This document shows, piece after piece, positions 35,801 to 44,436 of a DNA stretch of 64,000 bases (its first letter is position 1; each line of letters starts with the position of its first letter). The stretch lies in the NCBI GenBank assembly GCA_019022495.1, contig JAFEKR010000009.1, forward strand, positions 1,364,001 to 1,428,000, given 5' to 3'. The DNA comes from Epichloe hybrida. Its lineage: Eukaryota; Ascomycota; Sordariomycetes; Hypocreales; Clavicipitaceae. The translations under genes and the position numbers were made by a program. The notes under the pieces are model-generated. The model had not been told where the DNA came from and did no database searches. It saw only the letters and a list, made by a program, of their open reading frames with translations.

Positions 35801-38800
35801 ATTAGACTATTATAACTTATAAACCTTTATAAGGTAGTAGAAGCTAAATAGAAGATAAGTATAATAGTCTATGTTTCTTTACCCTTTCTATTTTATAATT
35901 AAGTATAGACTAGGGAAGAGTAACCCTATGGATATACTATTAAGAAGGTCTAATTATAAGGGTAAACCTATATTAAATAAGGCGCTCTTACTAGAGCTTT
36001 AAAGGAAGATAGTAGATATCTTTATAGTAAAAGAAGAAGTACTAATATATTAAAGAAGTTATAGTGTAATGCTAGTCTTAGAACTTACTAAGGTAAGAGT
36101 GGCCTAGGTAAAAGGCTAGTTAGCCACTGTGGATCTAGTAATAGGTTAGCTAAATAAAGGTGATTTTAAGGAGAAGGTAGCATGTGTTTAAGATATTAGT
36201 ATAGTATAAGTGATTTAGGGGGCTATTATGTTACTAAATCCTTACTAATCTATAGTAAATAAACTATTAGTGTAACTACTATAGAAGGTATAGGACTAAG
36301 ATCTAAATCTATAAAAGCGTAAAGGTAAGGTTAACTCCTAAGTAAAAGGGAGGGGAAAAGCTAGTCTATAGTTACGTAGTATAAGGGGCCTCCTAATATA
36401 TAAAGACTAGGTAGTTATTCCGTGGGAGCCTATCTTATAATAGGAGCTTTTATAGCTATACTATAATAATCTATTAGTAGGTTACTTTAGGACTAAACAC
36501 ACTCTTAAACTACTAAAATATTACTATTAGTAGCTAGTAATAAGTAAAGCTATTTTAGACTATATATCTAGCTACAGGGTATGCTAATATATAGTAGCTA
36601 GGAGGCACTGCCTATATAGAAGCCTTAAATTGCTACTAATACTAAGGTAACTATAGGTAAAGATCTTAATAGATTTTGTTATAGGATTACTACTAGTATA
36701 GCTAGGTAACTAAGAAACTAACGTAATCCTAGTAATTATAGACTAATTTACTAAGTACTCTATCTTCCTCCCTATATAGACTATAATTAATATGGCTAAA
36801 TTAGCAAAGCTATTTCATAAGGAGATTAAGCTTTAATTTAGGGCGCTAGAGGGCATTATATCTAATAGAGGATTAGTATTTATAAGCAAATTCTAGTTAG
36901 ATATATATTACTTATTATACGTAAAGTATAGGCTTTTAATAGTGTTTTACCCCTAAACTAATAGGTAAATAGAGAGAATAAACTAAGTGCTTAAATATTA
37001 CTTATAATGCTTTATTAAAGAAAACTAATAGCTATAGCTAAAGCTACTCCTAATAGCTTAATTTACATATAATAATACTATTAATAGGATAATAGGTTAC
37101 TTCTCTAACTACGCTCTTATAGGCTATTTACCTAAGTTTTATCTAGCTCTTAAGGGTAAAAGTAAGGAGGGGAAAGTCCTGGAAGCTTACGCGCGTGTAT
37201 AAAAGCTATATAAGGTTAGGGAGAAACTAGTATATAACTAGGTAAGAGCTACTAAAGTATAAGTAAAGTATTATAACTAATAATACTAGCTATTAACCTT
37301 AAAAAGAGGAGACTTAGTATTACTATTAGTAAAGAATATTAGACTTAAGGATATGAAATAAAAGCTAACCCCTAGATTTATTAGGCTATTTTAGATACTT
37401 AACACTATAGGTAAATAAGCGTACTAACTAGCGCTACCTAATAAGTATAGTTAACTATATAATATATTCTATGTTAGTTTATTAAAGCTATGGAATTACT
37501 AGAAAGACACTATGGATAAAGAAATGCTAATACTAGACCTTAAAGATAAAAATAATAAATTTAAAGTTAAAGAAGTTAAGGATTATAGGAAGACTTATAA
37601 AGGTAATAAATACCTAGTGAAATAAAAGGGTTAGCTAAGTAAATATAATTAATAGGTAGTAGTAAAAGATATAGAAGGTGCTTAATATGTAATTTAGGCT
37701 TTTTATTAAAGTAAAATAAGGAGGAAGTATAGTAAGTTATAAGCGAATTATAAGCACTAAGGAATAATATTACTATGGTTAAGGCTTAATATTGTTAGTT
37801 GCCTGAAAATTCTACCTAGAGGCCTATGTTATATTATAAAAAAATAAAGGAAATAGTGCCTAAAGCGTAGGTAAAGTAACTAGAAAACCCTCTATTATAG
37901 CCCCTAGATAGGAGATAATCTTGCTATTAATAAACCTATACTTTACCTTATTCTTATTAGCCTAAATTACCTCCTTTATTGTATAAAAGAAGTAATATAC
38001 TACTATAGCCTAGGTAATATAGCCTAGATTTAATAAACGAAGCTAAAGAACTATATATGCTTCCTATATAGCTATAGTATTCTCTAGGTTCTCTTATTAA
38101 AATATTAGTAAAGCCCTAGTAAATAAATAATAAAAAGCTAAGGGTAAACTAGAAGAGAGGGGAATAGGGCTGCGGCTACTAAGGTAACTTATAACTACTA
38201 CTAAGAAACTAGATAGCTCTAGTAAGAAATAGAGGCGGCCTATATAGAAAGGTTAGTAAATAACAAATAATTAGGTTAGGATTTAATAGACTTAATATGC
38301 CTTTATAGCACTAGTTAACCTAAAGGTAATGTGGTATAAGGTATTTATATAGTTAAATCCTATAACTAAGTTAAGGATATACTTAGTAAAGCTATAGTAA
38401 GTCTTCTCTAAAAAAACACTAATACCCTCTTTATTTAGGGTGGAAATAGTAGTGCCTATAAGGGCTTACACTTACTTATAAATAACTATTAGGTTAGAGA
38501 AGTTACTAGCTATTATTACTATAGCCTAGTATAGAAAAGTTAGTAAGTTAGAAGCGTATAGTAATAGAATACTAAGTAACTTACTATCTTATAGGTATTG
38601 CTATGCTTATTATATTAGAGATAACGCTTTAACTACTTATCCCTAGCAGCGCCACTCCTAAGTAAAGAATAAGGAAAACTATATATAATCCTTAGTAAAG
38701 TAGCCTTAATTAGTAAGTGTCTCTTAAAGTTAGCGTAGCTAGTATATAAGTAGTATATATAAGAGCACTTATAGAAGCAAATAGTATTAGTTTCTATAAT

Positions 38801-39040
38801 AAAATAGTAAGAATAAGTGTGTAATAAGTTAAGGTAAATAAAGTCTAATTAAAATTAATTAGAATAGTCTAGAGTTATAAGGAGGAAAAGGGAGCGATAT
38901 AATAGTAAGTTATAATGAAATTTATATTACAAAGCTAACTGATTTATTTATTATTATTTTTATTATTAGCTAGTTAGCGAATAGCTATATTAAGGCTAGG
39001 GAAAGCTGTTTGGGAGCCTAGCTATAAGTAAGGGAATAAT
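32862..39040 (+). pseudogene. Gypsy gag-pol remnant with chromodomain
   Basis: Plus-strand reading through RIP-type stops shows a degraded zinc knuckle near 33905. The RT has YLDNILIFSK near 35140 (family YLDDILIFS; the second Asp has become Asn), followed by PSKCSFYKELVKFLGF. The integrase has FYPQTDRQIERINQVL near 36940. A C-terminal chromodomain (YRKTYKGNKYLVK.KG..SKYN.QVV) lies at about 37580-37690. The chromodomain places it among chromoviruses, which typically target heterochromatin. It has many premature stops and is non-functional. Confidence 0.85.
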
Positions 39041-39231
39041 TATAAGGCCTTACTTATAATATAGGTGCACTCCGCTAGCGCACCACGCTATAAGGCTAGG
39101 TCTACGTAATACTAGCGAGCCACTAGCTATAAGTTAGCGACTCGCACGTATAACACACTTAGACCTAGCAAGCTTCAGTTAATATATAAACGCCCCTATA
39201 CCTCTTGCCTAGCTATCCCTTTGTTCTTATA
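39041..39231 (+). repeat. Gypsy 3' LTR
   Basis: 191 bp. The outer (right) part keeps GCGAGCC, CTCGCACG, AAACGCCCC and CTTGCC, which are mutated in the 5' LTR. Confidence 0.93.
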
Positions 39232-39236
39232 CCTTA

Positions 39237-41088
39237 TCTATTTATAAAAGTATTAGAGGTTAACAGGAGGATTAATAATATAGGCCTTATATTCTAGGAT
39301 TCCTTTGCAGGTATTTAGAATCTAACTATAAAGGTCTAATTCTAACTAGGATCTATAAGGATTTACCCTTTAGAGATTTAAAAGCTTTATTATAAGGTCT
39401 TTAAAGCACTTAATCTTTAATTTACTAGGGTTCTCTTAGATAATTATAAGTAGTTATAATCTTCCTTATAATAAATGGTTTTTTTAATATATATTATCTA
39501 TCTTAAACTTCTACCTAATCCTATGGATAAGAGTTAGGAGATCTTAGAGGTCTCCTTAGCCTAAAAGGTTCTCTAAGAAGTACTATAAAGGTTTTCCTTT
39601 TAGTATAAACTTAAAACTATAGCCTAACTATTCTTATATAATTCCTAGTATCTTATACTTCCTTTAATAGGTTAAGAGCTTAATATTAAGAATATTATAC
39701 TCCCTAGTGCTATACTTAATACTTTTATTACTATAGAATTTATTAAGATTAAGTAGTTACTTTAATAAGGGTTAGCCTATTTCCTAAGGGGGAATAAGGA
39801 TAATTAAATCTTATAGAAGAGGTACTATAGTCCTAGATTATAAAGGGGGATTATAGTGCCTTATTATAGGAGAGAAAATAAGAGGGGTCTAGGGTTATAG
39901 TTAAGGGCTTATAATAGGGGGATTACCTTTATTATTACGCCTTTACCTTATACTTAGTATACTTAGGAATTAGTGTAATAGAATCTAGGAATAGAATAGG
40001 AGTAATTATAGTGGTTAAGGGGATTAGGGATAATATAGAGTAATTAGTTACTTTAGTTAATCTCTAAAAGAAAGAATACTAATAGGAAGGAAATCTTTAT
40101 AGAAGTCCTTCTTTACTATTTACCTCTTAAAGGGGGAATACTTCCTAGTAACTTCCTATATTTTTTCTTCTTTCTAGTTATAGAATCTATTATAGTTAAT
40201 AATATCTTTAAGTAAGACTACTATCTTATAGTAACTCTATAGGTCTATATAGATATTACTAAAGAAAAGAAAGTCTTAAAGACTCTTTATAGCTTTAGGA
40301 TTTGCTACTTAGAATATTTCTTATTTTTATTCTTTAAAGTTATTACTAAAGATAGTAGATAGGGTTTATAGGTATAGGTTCTTATATTTATAGGTTACTT
40401 TCTTAATAAGAATTTAGGCTATAAGTTCTTTAGGGGTAGTATTTACTTTAAGATTAAATAATTCCTTATTCTCTAGTGCTTATTATATAATATATTAGTG
40501 TAAATTAGGGAATATATAGCTAAGGAGGTAAGATATAACTTATAGATTAGCTTCTCTTCTAGTATCCTTAGGGGGGAAGGTATGTTTATAATTAGAGAGA
40601 ATATCTTAGGCTTTAGATCCCTCTAGTTAATCTTAATATTTTACTATAATATTAGTAGTAAATAGGGGGGTAAGGGAAATAGAGAATTAATAGAAGTCTA
40701 AAGGATTATAAGTAAAGCTATTATCTTTATCCCTTAGTAGGTTTAATTAAATAATTAAGAATAAGTTAGGTTAGTTACTAACTAGGCCTTAATTATTTAA
40801 TAAACACACTTCTAAGAGTTTATTTGCGTAATAGACGCGCTAATTAAATAAATAAAGATAGGTTAGGTTAGTTACTAACTAGGCCTTAATTAAGTTAATA
40901 AGCTTAGATTTAGTATAGAGCTAGTTATAGTTACTTAAGGTAAAAGGAAAGCTAGAATATACTTCTTCCTTAGTATATTTAGTATCTTAGAGTGGCACTT
41001 TCTCTTTTATAAGGTAAGTCCTTAATACTAATGCCTTTTCTATAAACCTTACTAATCTATAGTATCTATAGAGATAACTACTAATTAG
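39237..41088 (-). pseudogene. Copia A gag and leader remnant
   Basis: AT-rich sequence between the gypsy 3' end and the copia A 5' LTR. By position this is gag plus the leader. It is too degraded for a confident domain call. The sequence next to the LTR (41060-41088) resembles the equivalent leader of copia B. Confidence 0.55.
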
Positions 41089-41384
41089 TGTTAGTATTTA
41101 TAAGATACTATTAACCTATATATAGGGTTTTTAGGGTGGACTAAAGTGCACGTAATTATTATATATTCTAGTCTCTCTAAGCAAGCAAAAGAGGGATTAA
41201 ATAAAAGCAAAGAGGGTGCGCTATTTATTATAGGAAAAGGGGCCTTAATTAGGGTTACTAGTAAAGAGGCTACATATGCTAACCCTAATCGCGGCGCGGT
41301 TAGGCTAGATATATGGGTCCGCAATACAACGCGCCCACCTAATTAGAGGCGCGTACCCTTGTTAATATTATGCTTATTCTAATA
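41089..41384 (-). repeat. Copia A 5' LTR (right copy)
   Basis: 296 bp, beginning TGTTAG and ending CTAATA where the partner has TTAACA. The outer (right) end keeps CG dinucleotides (GGCGCGGTTAGG, AACGCGCCCACC) that are mutated in the left copy. Confidence 0.92.
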
Positions 41385-42461
41385 ATACTATATATAGATC
41401 TACTACTATGTTTCTAGGAAGATATTTTGTAGAGATAGCTTAAGAGCTACTTTAAAGTCTATAATAATAACTTTAGGTTAGCAAATTATAGCTTTTTCCT
41501 ATGCCTTTTTTAATTCTATAAGAAACCATATATAGGATTCAGTGTCTTTACAAGCTATAAGCCTAAATATAATACTAAAATTCGTGTGTAGTAATAAGAT
41601 ACCTATAACTTATATAAGAGGCATATTAAAGCAATTAACCTTATATATATTATCTATTAGTAATACCTTAGGGTTTTTCTTCTAATCCTTAATATATAAA
41701 TAATAGGTCTAAAACACCTAGTAAATCTTTCCTATGTTATTTTAATTAATTATATAGTGAAAAATGCGGTTATCTATACCTAACAACTCTATAAAGGCTT
41801 GCGTTAATATTCTAGCGTAATATATGCCTAGGTAAAGCTTTTATTAGAAGAAAAACATATCTAGAGCATTAATTAGGACTTTAGGATGCTCTATATATAT
41901 CTATCTAGTAATTTACCTTGCTGTTAGTTATATTCTATTGCTCTTTGTTTTAATAATAGAAAGAAGCCTCTCTAGGCTAAAGTCCTTCTAGCTTTGTAGC
42001 TATAATATGCTTAAACTAAGCATAGAATCTAATTAATTATGATTATAAGAGGAATATATAACTTTAAGATTGTAGACATTCTTACGCTTATTATATCGAA
42101 TTTAGGCTTTAAATTAGTAGTTGGATTTATATAATAAGGTATTATATTTATGCTACTTATTAGAATGCTTATAAAAAAAGCTGCTCTAGTGGCATTAAAG
42201 CGTTATATAATTTATAATACTTGTACAAGGGTTATAATTTATGCCTCCCTTAACGCAAACAAAACCCTTAAGACTTTAATAATACTAGATTATAGTAAGA
42301 GTATTATTAAATTACAAATACTCCCTTTTAATTCTAGATATTAGCTTAATGTAGTGTGTTATAGTAGTTTACAAAGCTATACTAATAGCAGAAAGAAGCT
42401 ACCTAATAATAATATTAATCATACGCAGGAGGAATTCGTAAGAAAAGCGTAGTGCGCGTTA
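41385..42461 (-). pseudogene. MULE transposase remnant, N-terminal and catalytic part
   Basis: On the minus strand, when Trp/Gln codons turned into stops are read through, about 41840-41390 gives a MULE-type DDE core. It has a first acidic position followed by NIYKVNCFNMPL, then VIGILLLHTNFS, then an acidic DTESYIWFLIELK block (the exchange/DYxWAL-like region) and a second acidic site in PKVIIIDFKVAL. The region further upstream (42461-41850) is more degraded. Stops are TAG/TAA at expected TGG and CAG/CAA codons, as RIP produces. The coding sequence breaks at the copia A insertion (41384/41385) and resumes at 21767. Confidence 0.78.
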
Positions 42462-42585
42462 CTAAGTATGCGCGAAGTTAGGGAGGTACCTTCCTACGTA
42501 AAAACGCGTGCGGAGGTACCTCATCCGTTTTGGGCTTAGTTGCTGCTGCGCGTTCAAAAATCCGTTGCTGCGCGTTTACGTACTC
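42462..42585 (-). repeat. Right terminal inverted repeat of the MULE
   Basis: Reverse-complement partner of 20006-20129. The mismatches cluster toward the inner part and are all transitions. This copy keeps CG where the left copy has CA at two places. Confidence 0.95.
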
Positions 42586-42594
42586 GCCATTTTT
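42586..42594 (+). repeat. MULE target site duplication, right copy
   Basis: GCCATTTTT, identical to the 9 bp directly left of the left TIR. Confidence 0.93.
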
Positions 42595-43074
42595 AGCGAC
42601 CGTTGGCCGGTAACCTTCCCCCGTAGCTCCCCGTAGCGCCAAACAAGCTCTCAGGAACCAACCGACTATGTCGAGACGCACAATCTTGTTTGATCCGCCG
42701 TTGAACGACTCGCGACCAGTGGCCGGTAGTGGTCTACAGAGATTCTAGAATGTCTGCTTGGGGCGCTTGTGCGTGCCAAGCTTCGTCCCGTCTCTGCCGT
42801 ACTGTGTACATGTACATACAGCGAGCGACACTTGTGCACCTGGCACTGATCTGCAGTACGGAAACCATGCTGAGGGGGGTAATCCGTACGTACACCCCAC
42901 TGTAAGCCCACCATGGACCCACTGTACATACTCTGCCGCCGGTACATGTGCTCCGTGATTCCACAATCCTCATGCACCGGAAGATACGGGGTCGCTGTCA
43001 CCCGAGACTACAATTTGAACGCGCGTCCACTGCCATCGCTCAAAGAGAATCAATAAAGATACGCAACGGGCATA
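42595..43074. other. Unmutated single-copy-like segment between two elements
   Basis: About 480 bp of normal GC, directly continuous with 19463-19996 before the MULE inserted. Overlapping minus-strand ORFs of 73-111 codons (42666-43001) have no recognisable family and no coding signature. There are several GTAC-type palindromic motifs. It is probably host intergenic DNA. Confidence 0.5.
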
Positions 43075-43218
43075 CAGTAAATCTCGGCTGCAACAAAGTT
43101 AATCTCGTATCCAGGGTGGAGCCTCTGAGTCTAGATTAGGCAGGCGGTAAAGAATCTTAGTATATGCTAAGCATATGCTAAGCATATACTAAAGACCACA
43201 GTGTATTAGTGCGAAGTT

Positions 43219-43377
43219 CGTTAAATCGTCAAATCGTCAAATTATTAAATCATTAATCAATTTGTTAATTAATTTATCAATCAAATCATCAATCAATTCG
43301 TCAATTAATTCGTCAATCAATTCGTCAATCAATTCGTCAATCAATTCGTCAATTAATTCGTTAATCGTTAATTAATT
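43219..43377. repeat. 12-bp minisatellite inside the mariner-like element
   Basis: A run of variants of AATTCGTCAATC, about a dozen units. The central copies are near identical and both ends are diverged. Variants differ mainly by C/T and G/A changes. Confidence 0.88.
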
Positions 43378-43521
43378 TACTAGTTATAGGGGCTATAGGT
43401 AGTATATGCCCTATAATATAGTGCTATAACTTTATATATACTAGGCATATGCTAGGCATATGCTACCCTATTATATAATTTATACTGTATGTTAGCATAT
43501 GCCTAGCATATGCCTCGCATA

Positions 43522-43787
43522 CAGTCCACCCCCTGTTTGATTTTACACAACTACAAGCCCCACGCGGGGTGGCTACTATCAGCTCTTAGTGGCTGCTGTT
43601 CGTGGAGCTGTTAGGGGTGCTATAGGTGATTTACGCTAGTAAGAGGTACTTAGTAGCCCTCGTAAAACTCACCTATAATAAGGTACTTCTCACCTCGCTT
43701 AGTGCTACGCTAGGCCACGGCTTGATATGTTATTGGCCCGCTACCCCTAGTCATGTACTCGTGTAAAATCAAACAGGGGGTGGACTG
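43522..43787. mobile_element. 266-bp TA-flanked MITE nested in the mariner-like element
   Basis: Perfect 27-bp terminal inverted repeats at 43522-43548 and 43761-43787 begin CAGTCCACCCCCTG. TA lies immediately outside both ends (43520-43521, 43788-43789). It has no coding capacity. Base composition is higher in GC than the host element around it, so it looks younger. Confidence 0.9.
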
Positions 43788-43858
43788 TATGCTATTCTGC
43801 CCGTCACAAGGCCCCACCCTGGATACGAGATTAACTTTGTTGCAGCCGAGATTTACTG

Positions 43859-44158
43859 TAACCCCATACGCAACACATCCTGGTCCTTTCTGTCCTCTAG
43901 TGTTCCTCGCCACCCCCGTTGGACTCATCAGTCTCAGTCTCAGTCTCCCTGGCAGCTTGGATGGCCTTATGAATGCTGTCTGGTCCCTTTGAAGCAGGGG
44001 GGCGCATGTCTTGCAATCGCGGGTGCAGACTTTGCTGCTGGGTTGTTGTTGATCGCACATCATCCATTGATTGAGCCACATGGCGATCTTCGCCGTCGGG
44101 CTCACGTTCAGAGGTACTAGCAAGGGTCCTGTTACGTAGCTGGTGCCTTATATATGAC
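43859..44158. other. Unmutated segment with a 60-codon minus-strand frame
   Basis: A minus-strand reading frame of 60 codons (44079-43897, MAQSMDDVRSTTTQQQS onward) with a polar composition and a TETETDES run lies here. Its codon pattern looks more coding-like than its neighbours, but no family was recognised. It could be the remnant of a host gene trapped between elements, or chance. A TSD candidate for copia C, ATGAC, is at 44154-44158. Confidence 0.35.
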
Positions 44159-44422
44159 TGTCAAAGGTGTGGAGTGATTTGGTGGCAAAGAGCGATGAAA
44201 AGAGAAGATGATGTGGAATTGCTATCTAGGAATTCAACGAGGCAAAAGGAAGCTATTATAGCTTTAAATCTATAAGCAATGAATCAAGGTCTTTAAGTAA
44301 AGCCTATAATGAATTGCGATAGCAAACGCGATCATAAACGCGATGCGGGAAGATGCATTATTAAACGAAGAATCTGACGATGTAATGCCTAAGGCTGCGA
44401 TGTGAGGCTATGATTCTTAACA
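44159..44422 (-). repeat. Copia C 3' LTR
   Basis: 264 bp bounded by TG...CA with a polypurine tract immediately inside. It is largely free of RIP-type mutation while the coding region beside it is heavily mutated. No partner LTR was found in the window. Confidence 0.78.
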
Positions 44423-44436
44423 CCGCCCCTAGGAAC

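Larger units (their letters stand above)
32671..39231 (+). mobile_element. Ty3/gypsy chromodomain retrotransposon nested in copia A
   Basis: 6561 bp with 191-bp direct LTRs (32671-32861, 39041-39231) that begin TATAAG and end CTTATA; TGTAAG...CTTACA before RIP is a reasonable inference. The 5-bp duplication CCTTA occurs at 32666-32670 and 39232-39236. Plus-strand order is gag, protease, RT, RNase H, integrase, chromodomain. It is opposite in orientation to the surrounding copia A. About 1.3 kb of non-coding sequence separates the pol end from the 3' LTR. Confidence 0.93.
21768..41384 (-). mobile_element. Ty1/copia retrotransposon A, interrupted by two younger elements
   Basis: Two 296-bp direct LTRs (21768-22063 and 41089-41384) are flanked by the perfect 5-bp duplication ATACT (21763-21767 and 41385-41389). 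A polypurine tract on the minus strand abuts the left LTR (AAAAAGAGAGAG within 22064-22085), so transcription ran right to left. Subtracting copia B and the gypsy element, each with its duplicated 5 bp, leaves about 6.27 kb, a normal copia length. The coding order on the minus strand is gag (41088-39237), zinc knuckle/protease/integrase (32665-about 30900), RT and RNase H (about 30500-29890 and 23102-22290). All frames are broken by RIP-type stops. Confidence 0.92.
20006..42585 (-). mobile_element. Mutator-like (Hop-like MULE) DNA transposon split by nested retrotransposons
   Basis: The outer shell of the nest. 124-bp terminal inverted repeats at 20006-20129 and 42462-42585 differ at only five positions, all transitions. 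The element is flanked by a perfect 9-bp direct duplication, GCCATTTTT, at 19997-20005 and 42586-42594. A 9-bp duplication with roughly 100-bp TIRs is the hallmark of the Mutator superfamily; the fungal Hop family has the same layout. Removing copia A and its duplicated 5 bp leaves about 2958 bp, a normal MULE size. The interior encodes a decayed transposase on the minus strand in two pieces, 42461-41385 and 21767-20130. The TIRs keep near-normal GC while the interior is strongly AT-rich. Confidence 0.93.
43075..43858. mobile_element. Tc1/mariner-like non-autonomous element, 784 bp
   Basis: Perfect 45-bp terminal inverted repeats, 43075-43119 and 43814-43858, begin CAGTAAATCTCGGCTGC. Each end is bordered by TA (43073-43074, 43859-43860). 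A TA target duplication with CAGT termini is typical of Tc1/mariner/pogo elements. The interior has no transposase frame. It holds ATATGCTAAGC repeats (43158-43190), an AT-rich 12-bp minisatellite and a nested 266-bp MITE. Without the MITE it would be about 516 bp. Confidence 0.88.

Noticed and set aside
20006..42585. Giant cargo-carrying element (Starship-like)
   Set aside because: The 22.6-kb span with clean boundaries invites this idea, but it has inverted ends with a 9-bp duplication, no tyrosine-recombinase captain gene seen and no cargo genes. The size is fully explained by nested retrotransposons.
42666..43001. 111-codon minus-strand ORF
   Set aside because: Overlapping frames on both strands, Cys/Arg-rich translation of GTAC-palindromic DNA, no family. 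Treated as non-coding.
43219..43377. CRISPR-like repeat array
   Set aside because: Units are contiguous 12-bp repeats without spacers, in a eukaryotic transposon. It is a minisatellite.
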